The translations under genes were made by a program, and so were the position numbers. A stretch of DNA of 64,000 bases from Acinetobacter guerrae (GTDB lineage: Bacteria; Pseudomonadota; Gammaproteobacteria; Pseudomonadales; Moraxellaceae), in assembly GCF_009372255.1 (NCBI RefSeq), contig NZ_LXGN01000023.1, forward strand, positions 38,683 to 102,682, read 5' to 3'. The notes below the pieces were generated by a model that was not told the DNA's origin, did not search any database, and was given only the letters and a program-made list of their open reading frames with translations. Positions 9,712-19,680 of this stretch are shown here, piece by piece (the stretch's first letter is position 1; the number at the start of each line of letters is the position of its first letter).

Positions 9712-10908
9712 TTAGAAATTTGATTCTTCGCGATCTGGATTAATATCTTGTGTAGAGGAATCAATTTTAAGCACCAAACTAATCATGGCAGCACACATCA
9801 TCAGCGACGTTCCTCCATAACTAATAAAAGGTAGCGTCAATCCTTTGGTCGGCATTAAGCCCATATTCATACCTGCATTGACCAGAATTTGAAGCAGAAA
9901 AATGATACTGATGCCGTATGCTAGATAACCTGCACGCAGAAAATTGTGTTTTAAAGCACGATGCCCAATTTTGATACAACAAGCCAACATCCCAAAAGAT
10001 AAAATTAAGACCAGTGAAATTCCCACAAATCCAAATTCCTCTCCTAATACTGCGAGCATGAAATCAGTATGAGCTTCTGGCAAATAGGATAGCTTTTGTA
10101 CACTATGTCCAAGACCTGTTCCAAACCACTCTCCTCGCCCAAAAGCCATCAGAGCATTGGAAAGCTGATAACCTGTGCCCAATGGATCTGCCCACGGATT
10201 GGTAAAAGATAAAGCACGCGCCATACGATAAGGCTCAAATACAATGAGGAAACCAATCCCCATCACTACAGCACCCAACATAATCGCAAACTGGGTAGGT
10301 GGTGCGCCTGCTAAAAAGAAGATCCCCACCATCATCAGGACAATAACCACTGTCGCACCCAGATCTGGCTCCGCGATAATCAAACCAACGGTAATCGCCA
10401 TGATACCACTCAAGCGCACTAAGCCTTTCCAGTGGGTACGAACTTCTTTAGCGCGGCGTACCACATAGTCTGCGGTAAAAATTGCCATCATGACCTTCGC
10501 CACTTCTGTTGGCTGTAAGGTAAAACCTGCCAGTCGAATCCAACGTTTGGAACCATTGACCTCTGAACCGATCACCAATACCGCCAGTAGCAGCACAATC
10601 GTAATCAACCATAAAGGAAAGGTATTTCTAAACCAGAGATTCAGCGGAACTTTATAGACCAAATAAGCAATGACTGCTGCACTGGCAATCGAGATTGCGT
10701 GACGAACCACATAATGAAATGGATTCTCATGCATATATTCAGCATATGGCATAGAAGCTGAAGCCACCATAACCGAGCCAATACACAACAAACATACCAC
10801 ACAGAAAATCAGCAGATTTCTGGCGGTCATTTCCGCAGGAAACTTGGGAATCCAGCGATCATACCACTGGTTAATTTTTGTTATGGTTGTCTGAGCAAAG
10901 CCAGCCAT
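9712..10908 (-). CDS. ftsW: Peptidoglycan glycosyltransferase FtsW
   Basis: SEDS-family septal peptidoglycan polymerase of the inner membrane, working with FtsI at the divisome. The 398-aa product has about ten membrane segments and the SEDS signatures GTGYQLSNALMAFGRGEWFGTGLGHSVQKLSYLPEAH-type loop (around residues 220-260) and LPFISYGGTSL near residue 355, with a short cytoplasmic tail. AAGGA lies 7 bp before the ATG. It follows murD by 27 bp; this pair is split from the main dcw cluster here. FtsW rather than RodA is argued from the murD neighbour and the cytoplasmic N-terminal extension. Confidence 0.93.
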   Translation of the reverse strand: MAGFAQTTITKINQWYDRWIPKFPAEMTARNLLIFCVVCLLCIGSVMVASASMPYAEYMHENPFHYVVRHAISIASAAVIAYLVYKVPLNLWFRNTFPLWLITIVLLLAVLVIGSEVNGSKRWIRLAGFTLQPTEVAKVMMAIFTADYVVRRAKEVRTHWKGLVRLSGIMAITVGLIIAEPDLGATVVIVLMMVGIFFLAGAPPTQFAIMLGAVVMGIGFLIVFEPYRMARALSFTNPWADPLGTGYQLSNALMAFGRGEWFGTGLGHSVQKLSYLPEAHTDFMLAVLGEEFGFVGISLVLILSFGMLACCIKIGHRALKHNFLRAGYLAYGISIIFLLQILVNAGMNMGLMPTKGLTLPFISYGGTSLMMCAAMISLVLKIDSSTQDINPDREESNF

Positions 10909-10935
10909 CGCATATTCCTTATTTTCTTGTTCTGA

Positions 10936-12351
<1,416 letters not shown>

Positions 12352-12391
12352 TCAGTTTTCATGTTATTCATCGTTTTTTGTGTCAGCGCGT

Positions 12392-12420
12392 AAAAAAGCC
12401 ATCAATCTGATGGCTTTTTA
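12392..12420 (-). terminator. feo operon terminator
   Basis: AAAAAGCCATCA (12393-12404) and TGATGGCTTTTT (12408-12419) form a 12-bp stem with a 3-nt loop and A/T runs on both sides. It lies 39 bp beyond the last feo gene and may act in both directions. Confidence 0.85.
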
Positions 12421-12458
12421 AACAATTTGTTTTGTTGGATATCTTATCTATAAAATGA

Positions 12459-12710
12459 TTAATGCCATTTCACAGGTTTAACTTCATTACTCTTCATCAT
12501 TGGCTTATCTTCAGTCGAGCAGCCACAACCACCTGCACAACCTACCGACATTTTAGGTTTAAGCCATTTTGCCGCTGATTGCCAACCTTGCCGCTCGCAA
12601 AAAGCTGACAACGCAGCAAAGGTTGCATTGGATGTTTTAGGAAATACCTTTTTAAATACAACTAACGCACTCCAAATGACCAACACCGCAATAATCAGAT
12701 ACTCAATCAT
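12459..12710 (-). CDS. Small FeoB-associated Cys-rich membrane protein
   Basis: An 83-aa protein with one N-terminal membrane segment (IEYLIIAVLVIWSALVVFKKVF) and a cysteine cluster CAGGCGC at residues 58-64, followed by a charged tail. This layout (single helix plus short Cys cluster next to feoB) is that of FeoB-associated Cys-rich proteins, which stand in for the unrelated FeoC of enterobacteria. It is the last gene of feoA-feoB-orf, 32 bp after feoB. A role in assembling or sensing iron-sulfur/iron status for FeoB is inferred from position only. Confidence 0.75.
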   Translation of the reverse strand: MIEYLIIAVLVIWSALVVFKKVFPKTSNATFAALSAFCERQGWQSAAKWLKPKMSVGCAGGCGCSTEDKPMMKSNEVKPVKWH

Positions 12711-12742
12711 TTCAGCCTCCGTTTAGCTTATGAATAAAAGCT

Positions 12743-14599
12743 TTAAACAAAAATACGTGATGCAACCTGATAAGTAATAAACGACATGAGATATGCCAGT
12801 CCAAACAAATAAGCAGTCATAATCGCCACATTTTTCCATGAACCCGTTTCACGGCGCACTGTTGCCAGAGTCGCTAAACAATGAGGTGCATAGATAAACC
12901 ACACCAGTAAAGATAACCCTGTTGCCAGTGACCAACCTGTATCTGGTGCACTGATTAACTGAGTCAGACTTTGCGCGACCGCATCATCTCCTCCAGTCGC
13001 TGAAAGTGCATAAACAGTTCCCAGTGCCGCAACCACGACTTCACGGGCAGCCATAGCAGGAATTAAAGCAATACAAATTTGCCAACTAAATCCAATCGGT
13101 GCAAAAATCGGTTGAATTAAGTGACCTAACATCCCAGCAAAACTATAATCAATGGCAGGCAAAGTCGCGCCTTCAGGGGGTTGTGGAAAAGTACACAAGA
13201 ACCATAGCAGTACAGATAACGCGAAGATAATACCGCCCACACGCTTCAAGAAAATCTTGGCACGATCCAACAAGCCAATACCCACACTTTTAAAGTTTGG
13301 AAATCGATAACTTGGTAATTCCATAAGTAAAGCATGTTGTGACTTATCTTTCTGTAAGAATTTCATCACAAAAGAAACGATCAACGCACTCAAAATTCCT
13401 GCCATATACAGACCAAATAACACCAGTCCTTGCAGATTAAAAATGCCCCATACCGTTTGACTTGGAATAAATGCACCAATCAACAAGGCATAAACTGGTA
13501 ACCGCGCTGAACACGTCATCAGTGGTGCGACCATAATCGTAGTAAAACGATCACGCGGGTCACTGATACTACGCGTTGCCATAATGCCAGGAATAGCACA
13601 GGCAAAACTGGACAATAGCGGAATAAAAGCCCGACCACTTAAGCCGGCTTTAAACATCAGTTTATCGAGTAAAAAAGCCGCACGTGGTAAATAACCCGAT
13701 TCTTCAAGTACCAAAATAAAAAAGAATAAAATCAAAATCTGCGGCAGAAATACTGCAACCGCACCTGCACCTGCAATAATTCCATCGACCACCAGACTAT
13801 GCAGCAAAGGCTGAGTAATAAAACCACCAACCACTTCACCCAACCAACCAAAAAAGGCTTCAATGCCATCCATAAATGGTGCAGCCCAAGCAAATACCGC
13901 CTGAAATACTACAAACATCAAAATCGCAAGACTTAATAAGCCTAAAACGGGATGTAAAAAGATTTTATCCAGAAAATCAGAACGCTTATCTTCCTGATCA
14001 ACATAATGCACGACATCATTCAGAATGGTTTCAATTTTCTGGTGATGGCTACCCTTAAGCCCACTTAATTCAGTATGCGGGACGCTAAATTTATTTTGAT
14101 CGAGTGCAGTCTTGAGCGTTTCAACGCCTGCATTTCGCACAGCGACTGTTTCAACGACTGGAACCCCTAAACGCTCAGAGAGTTTTTGTGCGTTGACCTG
14201 AATCCCACGGCGACGCGCTTCATCTATCATGTTCAACACGACCAGCACTGGACGACCAAGCTCTAAAACTTCAAGCACCAACCCTAAATGCAGCTTCAGG
14301 TTCGTGGCATCAACCACACATAAAAAAGCATCTTGCTGTTCTTCACCCTCAATTTTACCCAAGCAAACATCGCGAGTAATGGCTTCATCAGGACTGGTCG
14401 CATTTAAACTATAGGTTCCAGGTAAATCGAGTACCCGTACCGATCTTTTAGACGGCAACTCAAAAAAACCAACTTTACGCTCTACAGTCACGCCAGCATA
14501 GTTCGCTACTTTTTGGCGAGTCCCTGTCAACTGGTTAAATAAAGAGGTCTTACCACAGTTCGGATTTCCAACAAGGGCTATACGAAGAGCTTCACTCAT
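12743..14599 (-). CDS. feoB: Ferrous iron transporter FeoB
   Basis: Inner-membrane Fe(II) permease with an N-terminal G domain. G motifs: GNPNCGKTSLF (G1, residues 11-21), DLPGTYSL (G3, about 58-65) and NMIDEA (G4, about 123-128). A helical spacer is followed by two Gate repeats and about ten membrane segments, with conserved FACAIPGIMATR and AAREVVV. At 618 aa it is shorter than E. coli FeoB (773) but in the range of Acinetobacter/Pseudomonas forms. Its ATG overlaps the feoA stop (ATGA), so translation is coupled. A Fur box upstream of feoA implies repression when iron is plentiful. Confidence 0.96.
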   Translation of the reverse strand: MSEALRIALVGNPNCGKTSLFNQLTGTRQKVANYAGVTVERKVGFFELPSKRSVRVLDLPGTYSLNATSPDEAITRDVCLGKIEGEEQQDAFLCVVDATNLKLHLGLVLEVLELGRPVLVVLNMIDEARRRGIQVNAQKLSERLGVPVVETVAVRNAGVETLKTALDQNKFSVPHTELSGLKGSHHQKIETILNDVVHYVDQEDKRSDFLDKIFLHPVLGLLSLAILMFVVFQAVFAWAAPFMDGIEAFFGWLGEVVGGFITQPLLHSLVVDGIIAGAGAVAVFLPQILILFFFILVLEESGYLPRAAFLLDKLMFKAGLSGRAFIPLLSSFACAIPGIMATRSISDPRDRFTTIMVAPLMTCSARLPVYALLIGAFIPSQTVWGIFNLQGLVLFGLYMAGILSALIVSFVMKFLQKDKSQHALLMELPSYRFPNFKSVGIGLLDRAKIFLKRVGGIIFALSVLLWFLCTFPQPPEGATLPAIDYSFAGMLGHLIQPIFAPIGFSWQICIALIPAMAAREVVVAALGTVYALSATGGDDAVAQSLTQLISAPDTGWSLATGLSLLVWFIYAPHCLATLATVRRETGSWKNVAIMTAYLFGLAYLMSFITYQVASRIFV

Positions 14600-14862
14600 G
14601 CTGGAACTCCATCGTTCTGGCTAATTTCAATTTTTTCAGCTTCAATTTTACGCAATGCGAAACGAGTAAAACCCAATTGAACGAGAATTGGATCCCCTCC
14701 AAATACGCCTTTGGTGATTACTTCAACCTTCTCACCGGGAACAAAACCGAGGGTTTCCAAGCGACTTGCGACAAGGTCTTGCTGATCTGCATTGCCATCT
14801 ACGGTACGATTGACCTTGGTGATGATGGCAGTTTGCTTAACTTTTAACTGTGATAAACGCAC
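14596..14862 (-). CDS. feoA: Ferrous iron transport accessory protein FeoA
   Basis: An 88-aa cytoplasmic SH3-like domain protein needed for FeoB activity. Family pattern: LSQLKVKQTAIITKVN at the start, LGFVPGEKVEVI in the middle and PILVQLGFTRFALRKIEAEKI at the end. First gene of the feo operon; its stop overlaps the feoB start by 4 bp. A good Fur box lies 42 bp upstream of the start. Confidence 0.93.
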   Translation of the reverse strand: MRLSQLKVKQTAIITKVNRTVDGNADQQDLVASRLETLGFVPGEKVEVITKGVFGGDPILVQLGFTRFALRKIEAEKIEISQNDGVPA

Positions 14863-14903
14863 CGCATCTGATCCTGAACTCTTTTGTATAGTATAACGTC
14901 AAA

Positions 14904-14918
14904 TGAGAATAATTAACA
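14904..14918 (-). promoter_or_regulatory. Fur box upstream of feoA
   Basis: TGAGAATAATTAACA matches the 7-1-7 Fur consensus TGATAAT-N-ATTATCA at 12 of 14 positions. A further half-site, TATTCTCA (14935-14942), repeats the left arm in inverted orientation 23 bp away. Position, 42 bp before the feoA start, suits repression by Fe-Fur. Confidence 0.7.
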
Positions 14919-15010
14919 AATAAGGAAGAATTACTATTCTCATGATGATCTGCCTCTCGACAGGTTGAAAATTTTCACCTAAAGTACTGATCATTCAAGA
15001 GATAAACAAA

Positions 15011-15931
15011 ATGACCATCACCAAGAAACCACGAATTCCAGCGGCCGTACACATCCCTGAACAATTTAGTTTTTTGCAGGGTTTTCGTGATTATTTGGTG
15101 GCTCAGAGTGTGAGTCCACATACTCGCAATGCTTATTTAAGCGATTTAATCCAATGCGGCAGCCTGTCTGCTGTTAATTTGACCAATTGGTCAAGTGATG
15201 ACGTTTCAGATGTCATGATTGAACTGACCAAACTCGGCAAAAGTCCACGTTCTATTGCACGTTGTCTGTCTGCTTTGCGTCAGTTTTATAAATTTATGCG
15301 CGAACAAAAGCTAAGAACAGATAACCCCATGGCAAATCATAAAAGTCCAAAACTTGGTCGTGCATTGCCTAAAGATCTGTCTGAACAAGATGTCGAAGCG
15401 CTTATACAGGCTCCCAATACAGAGAATGCGTTGGGATTACGTGACCGTGCCATGCTAGAAGTTTTATATGCATGCGGCTTACGTGTTTCAGAACTCTTAA
15501 ATCTGCGACTAGATTTAATTAATTTAAAACAGGGTTATTTGCGTATTACAGGCAAAGGCAATAAAGAGCGTCTAGTTCCAATGGGACAGTTCGCGACCGA
15601 CTGGATCGAGCGTTATTTAGCACAATCACGCCCTCATTTATATAAAACCAGCACTGACTATTTGTTTCTCACCCAACATGGCGGCATTATGAGTCGACAA
15701 AATTTCTGGTACGCGATTAAGCGTTATGCCCTGCAAGCCAACATTCAAGCTGATTTATCTCCACATACTTTGCGCCATGCTTTTGCCACACATTTGCTGA
15801 ATCATGGGGCAGACTTACGTGTAGTACAAATGCTGTTGGGACATAGTGATTTATCCACCACGCAAATTTATACCCACGTCGCTCAAGTTCGTATGCAACA
15901 GTTGCATGCCCAACATCATCCACGCGGCTAG
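15011..15931 (+). CDS. xerD: Site-specific tyrosine recombinase XerD
   Basis: Tyrosine recombinase that with XerC resolves chromosome dimers at dif under FtsK control. 306 aa: an N-terminal SAM-like core-binding domain (residues about 20-105) and a catalytic domain with Arg158 (CGLRVSEL), Lys182, His252 and Arg255 (HTLRH), His278 (LLGHSDLSTTQ) and the nucleophile Tyr287. XerD rather than XerC is chosen because xerD-dsbC-hom-thrC is the known Pseudomonas order. It is divergent from feoA and about 150 bp upstream of dsbC. Confidence 0.9.
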   Translation: MTITKKPRIPAAVHIPEQFSFLQGFRDYLVAQSVSPHTRNAYLSDLIQCGSLSAVNLTNWSSDDVSDVMIELTKLGKSPRSIARCLSALRQFYKFMREQKLRTDNPMANHKSPKLGRALPKDLSEQDVEALIQAPNTENALGLRDRAMLEVLYACGLRVSELLNLRLDLINLKQGYLRITGKGNKERLVPMGQFATDWIERYLAQSRPHLYKTSTDYLFLTQHGGIMSRQNFWYAIKRYALQANIQADLSPHTLRHAFATHLLNHGADLRVVQMLLGHSDLSTTQIYTHVAQVRMQQLHAQHHPRG

Positions 15932-16084
15932 ATACAAACGACTAAAGACCAATCAAAATAATGTGACCAACTCTACAAAAATATCCATTATTTTTTACAG
16001 TTCATATTGAATAAAACACATAGCCCATTCTTTTTTTTGTTATTCTTAGCCCTTTCCACATAGAATTTTGATAAAGGGTTGTCT

Positions 16085-16900
16085 ATGTTGTTTACCCGAT
16101 CTCGTCTTTTTTTAGCATGTACTGTGGCAACAACTCTCGCCCTTACTGCTTGCTCTAAAGAAAACTCAGCACAAAAACAAGATACCTTAACAGCTAGTGC
16201 GCCTGCGACTGGAGAAGCATCAACGTTAACTGAACGTAATGCCCAACAGCGTTTGGCTACAACACTGCAACAACAGTTTCAAAAAGCCAATATTAATGCC
16301 AAAGTGCTTGATATCAAACCGACTGAAGTTCCAAATTTATATTGGGTTAATCTTGAAGGCATGAGTTCAGTATATGCCACCAGTGATGGTAAATATATTA
16401 TTCAGGGTGAAGTCATTCGTTTGGGTGATAAAGAGTTGACCAATGTTGGTGATGCACTGCAATCTTCAGAAAATAAAAAGCGGTTCTCTGCGCTCAAAAC
16501 TGAAGACTTGATTGTTTATCCAGCCAGCAACGGTAAAGCCAAACATGTGATTTATGTGTTTACCGATTCAAGCTGCCCATATTGCCACAAATTGCATGAA
16601 CATTTAGCCGAGATTAATAGTAAAGGAATCGAGGTGCGTTATATTGCATGGCCACGTGGTGAACAATTTATGCCAACGATGGAAGCGATCTGGTGTAGTG
16701 AAGATCGTAAGTCTGCATTTGACCAATCTGTTCAAGGTTTACCTGTACAAGCAGCCCAATGTAAAAATCCTGTTCGTGAACAATACCAATTGGGTCTAAA
16801 TATTGGAGTCAATGGAACGCCTGCTATTTACAACAGTGAAGGACAATATCTAGGGGGTTATCTGACTCCTGATGAGTTGATGAAACGACTGGAAAAATAA
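16085..16900 (+). CDS. dsbC: DsbC-family thiol:disulfide isomerase, predicted lipoprotein
   Basis: Periplasmic protein that reshuffles wrong disulfide bonds. 271 aa from ATG 16085 (AAAGGG 6 bp upstream; a TTG at 16079 is in frame but sits inside that site). Domains: secretion signal, an N-terminal dimerisation region (about 50-115), and a thioredoxin fold with active-site CPYC at residues 164-167 and the cis-proline loop NGTPAIY. E. coli DsbC has CGYC. Unusually, the signal ends in LTAC with Cys23 and no other nearby cleavage site, so the protein is predicted to be lipid-anchored. Position between xerD and hom is conserved in Pseudomonadales. Confidence 0.88.
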   Translation: MLFTRSRLFLACTVATTLALTACSKENSAQKQDTLTASAPATGEASTLTERNAQQRLATTLQQQFQKANINAKVLDIKPTEVPNLYWVNLEGMSSVYATSDGKYIIQGEVIRLGDKELTNVGDALQSSENKKRFSALKTEDLIVYPASNGKAKHVIYVFTDSSCPYCHKLHEHLAEINSKGIEVRYIAWPRGEQFMPTMEAIWCSEDRKSAFDQSVQGLPVQAAQCKNPVREQYQLGLNIGVNGTPAIYNSEGQYLGGYLTPDELMKRLEK

Positions 16901-16940
16901 ATATTCACAGTCATTACCATAATTTCTAAAAATTTGACGC

Positions 16941-16987
16941 AGGGCGAAGATAAAGCATACTTCGCCCTAGAGTCTGGCGCTTTTTTT
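16941..16987 (+). terminator. Weak terminator-like hairpin between dsbC and hom
   Basis: AGGGCGAAG (16941-16949) pairs with CTTCGCCCT (16960-16968). The T-run (16981-16987) is 12 bases further on, so termination would be inefficient; it may instead be an attenuating or stabilising hairpin. Confidence 0.4.
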
Positions 16988-17036
16988 AGCTATGATCTAG
17001 CCTTGTTTATTTTTTAATGCATGTATGGAGTGTGAC

Positions 17037-18338
17037 GTGAAACCAGTTCGTCTGGCAATACTCGGTCTTGGAACCGTTGGTGGTGGAGCCCTTAAACTAT
17101 TACAAGAAAACGCTGCTGAAATTAAACGTCGCACCGGCCGTGAAATTCAAATTACCCATGTTGGCACTCGCCGCCCCCGTCCAGATCTTGAATTAGAAGG
17201 TATCAAGCAAAGCGCAGACCTCATGGAGATCGTACGTCAGCCTGATGTTGATGTGGTAGTTGAAGTTATGGGCGGTCTCCATCCTGCCTATGAAGTAATT
17301 ATGGAAGCCATTAAACATGGCAAACAAGTCGTTACTGCCAACAAAGCCTTGCTTGCAGAACATGGCAACGAACTCTTTAAGGCCGCCGAAGACAATGCCG
17401 TACAAATCGCTTATGAAGCGGCAGTTGCAGGTGGTATTCCAATTATTAAAGTCATTCGTGAAGGTTTGGCAGCAAACCGTATTGAATGGCTTGCAGGCAT
17501 TATTAATGGTACAGGTAACTTTATCCTGACCGAAATGCGTGATAAAGGTCGTGCCTTTGCCGATGTTCTTAAAGAAGCTCAGGAACTCGGTTATGCCGAA
17601 GCCGATCCAACTTTTGATGTGGAAGGCATTGATGCAGCTCATAAACTCACGATTTTAGCTTCGTGTGCGTTTGGTATTCCTTTACAGTTTGACAAGGTCT
17701 ACACCGAAGGCATTAGCAAGATTACTGCTCAGGATGTCAAATATGCAGAAGATCTTGGCTTTCGTATTAAACACCTCGGTATTGCACGCCGTGCTGAACA
17801 TGGTATTGAACTTCGTGTTCACCCAACACTTATTCCAGAAGAACAATTGATTGCAAATGTCAATGGAGTCAAAAATGCGGTGCTTGTACAAGCTCATGCC
17901 GTTGGCCCAACATTATATTATGGTGCAGGCGCAGGTGCAGGCCCAACAGCTTCTGCTGTAGTTGCCGATATCGTGGATATTGTACGCGATATTTCTTACA
18001 CTGAAGATGGTGCAGGAACGATTCCTCAATTGGCTTTTGAAGCTTTGACAGATTTACCTATCCTCAAACGCGAAGAGATGACCACTGGCTACTATCTACG
18101 TGTCGATGCCGAAGACCAGACAGGCGTACTTGCAGATATCACCACTATTCTCAGTCGTGCTGGCATCAGCATTGATGCAATCATGCAACAATCTCGCTTA
18201 AAAGACTTAATCCCGATCGTTATCTTAACTGACCCAGTGGTTGAATCAAAAATGGATGACGCGATTGCCAAAATTCAGGCTTTACCTGCAATTCATGGCG
18301 AAATCGTACGAATTCGTTTAGAATCGCTGGATAGTTAA
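17037..18338 (+). CDS. hom: Homoserine dehydrogenase
   Basis: Reduces aspartate semialdehyde to homoserine, the branch point to threonine and methionine. 433 aa from the GTG at 17037, with GGAG 6 bp upstream; an ATG at 17025 would add only four residues. Layout: nucleotide-binding fold (LAILGLGTVGGG, residues 5-16), the catalytic domain with NGTGNFILTEM and AHKLTILASCAFG, and a C-terminal ACT domain (QTGVLADITTILSRAGISIDAI), the usual site of threonine feedback inhibition. It is monofunctional, without an aspartokinase domain. thrC follows 110 bp downstream across a palindromic repeat. Confidence 0.97.
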   Translation: MKPVRLAILGLGTVGGGALKLLQENAAEIKRRTGREIQITHVGTRRPRPDLELEGIKQSADLMEIVRQPDVDVVVEVMGGLHPAYEVIMEAIKHGKQVVTANKALLAEHGNELFKAAEDNAVQIAYEAAVAGGIPIIKVIREGLAANRIEWLAGIINGTGNFILTEMRDKGRAFADVLKEAQELGYAEADPTFDVEGIDAAHKLTILASCAFGIPLQFDKVYTEGISKITAQDVKYAEDLGFRIKHLGIARRAEHGIELRVHPTLIPEEQLIANVNGVKNAVLVQAHAVGPTLYYGAGAGAGPTASAVVADIVDIVRDISYTEDGAGTIPQLAFEALTDLPILKREEMTTGYYLRVDAEDQTGVLADITTILSRAGISIDAIMQQSRLKDLIPIVILTDPVVESKMDDAIAKIQALPAIHGEIVRIRLESLDS

Positions 18339-18344
18339 ACAGTT

Positions 18345-18418
18345 TAAATCTCCCCACTCCCCTCTTTAATAAAGAGGAGGAACTCCCCCCTTTGTAAAAG
18401 GGAGGTTGGGAGGGATTT
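18345..18418. repeat. Multi-hairpin palindromic repeat element (REP-like) between hom and thrC
   Basis: CCTCTTT-AAT-AAAGAGG (18361-18377) and CCCTTT-GTA-AAAGGG (18388-18402) are two hairpins set side by side, flanked by AAATCTCCCCACTCCC and GGGAGGGATTT, which can pair imperfectly as an outer stem. Strong pyrimidine/purine asymmetry and nested stems are typical of dispersed intergenic palindromic elements. It lies in the presumed thrC leader. Confidence 0.65.
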
Positions 18419-18447
18419 TCTCTCTACCTCACATTTGGAACATCATC

Positions 18448-19587
18448 ATGTCTAATGCCAATCGTTATACCGGTCTAGTTGATCGTTATCGTGACCGTTT
18501 GCCAGTTTCAGCAACGACACGTGCTATTTCTTTAGGAGAAGGGAATACCCCACTGATTAAACTAGAGAATATTCCACGTCTGATTGGCAAAAATGTTGAA
18601 ATCTATGTGAAGTATGAAGGCTTAAACCCAACAGGTTCATTCAAAGACCGCGGCATGACCATGGCTGTGACTAAAGCAGTTGAAGAAGGCTCTAAAGCGA
18701 TTATCTGTGCATCTACAGGTAACACTTCTGCTGCTGCTGCTGCTTATGCTGCACGTGCAGGCATTAAGGCTTTTGTTTTAATTCCAGAAGGCAAAATTGC
18801 GATGGGTAAAATGGCGCAAGCCATGATGTATGGTGCAATCACCATGCAAATCCGTGGTAACTTTGACGATGGTATGCGTCTGGTGAAAGAAGTGGCTGAT
18901 CAGGCTCCTGTCACCATTGTAAACTCAATCAATCCTTACCGTTTACAAGGTCAAAAAACCATTGCTTATGAAATCGTAGAAGCATTGGGCCGTGCGCCAG
19001 ATTATCACTGCTTACCAGTCGGTAATGCTGGAAACATTACTGCACACTGGATGGGTTATACCGAAGCAGTGGCGAATCAGCCTGCGGATCAGTTTGAACA
19101 AGTCATTTATGATGCCGCAACAGATCAATTCACAGGCCCTAAACCAGAAGGCTTACCAACTATGGTGGGTTATCAAGCATCTGGCGCTGCTCCTTTCTTA
19201 CGTGGCGCACCTGTTGAACAACCTGAAACTGTAGCAACAGCCATTCGTATTGGTAATCCACAAAGCTGGAATCATGCCAAAGCAGTTGTTCGTGATTCTA
19301 AAGGTTGGTTTGATGAACTTCAGGATAGCGAAATTCTTGAAGCACAACGCTTACTGTCTATGTACGAAGGTGTGTTTGTAGAACCTGCCTCTGCTGCATC
19401 TATTGGTGGTGCGATTCGTGATATCAAAGCGGGTAAAATTGCAGAAGGTTCTGTGATTGTTTGTACAGTGACAGGCAACGGCTTAAAAGACCCTGATACT
19501 GCAATCAAGCAATGTGCAGATGCAGTCATGCTATCTATTGATGCAACTATGACTCAAGTCAAAGATTCTATTCTGTCAAATATGTAA
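18448..19587 (+). CDS. thrC: Threonine synthase
   Basis: PLP enzyme converting O-phosphohomoserine to threonine, last step of the pathway. 379 aa from ATG 18448; the longer frame from 18406 adds 14 residues read through the palindromic repeat and is unlikely. The PLP lysine is Lys66 in PTGSFKDRGM; the phosphate-binding glycine loop is LPVGNAGN (around residue 190) and the serine-rich ASTGNTSAAAAAY segment is near residue 90. This is the short, fold-type II form used by Pseudomonas-like bacteria. Paired with hom. Confidence 0.97.
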   Translation: MSNANRYTGLVDRYRDRLPVSATTRAISLGEGNTPLIKLENIPRLIGKNVEIYVKYEGLNPTGSFKDRGMTMAVTKAVEEGSKAIICASTGNTSAAAAAYAARAGIKAFVLIPEGKIAMGKMAQAMMYGAITMQIRGNFDDGMRLVKEVADQAPVTIVNSINPYRLQGQKTIAYEIVEALGRAPDYHCLPVGNAGNITAHWMGYTEAVANQPADQFEQVIYDAATDQFTGPKPEGLPTMVGYQASGAAPFLRGAPVEQPETVATAIRIGNPQSWNHAKAVVRDSKGWFDELQDSEILEAQRLLSMYEGVFVEPASAASIGGAIRDIKAGKIAEGSVIVCTVTGNGLKDPDTAIKQCADAVMLSIDATMTQVKDSILSNM

Positions 19588-19602
19588 GTTTAGACCTGAA
19601 AT

Positions 19603-19632
19603 AAAAAACCAGTTGTTTCCAACTGGTTTTTT
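19603..19632. terminator. Bidirectional terminator between thrC and pbpG
   Basis: A 13-bp stem (19603-19615 with 19620-19632, core CCAGTTG/CAACTGG) with loop TTTC, flanked by A6 and T6, lies between two converging genes. Confidence 0.9.
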
Positions 19633-19680
19633 ATTTCAATATTGATCGTAAATCTAAAAAAAATGCGATTTTAAATAATT

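Noticed and set aside
17193..17642. 149-codon frame antisense to hom
   Set aside because: Shadow of a strongly conserved gene; cysteine- and asparagine-rich composition is typical of reverse-strand artefacts.
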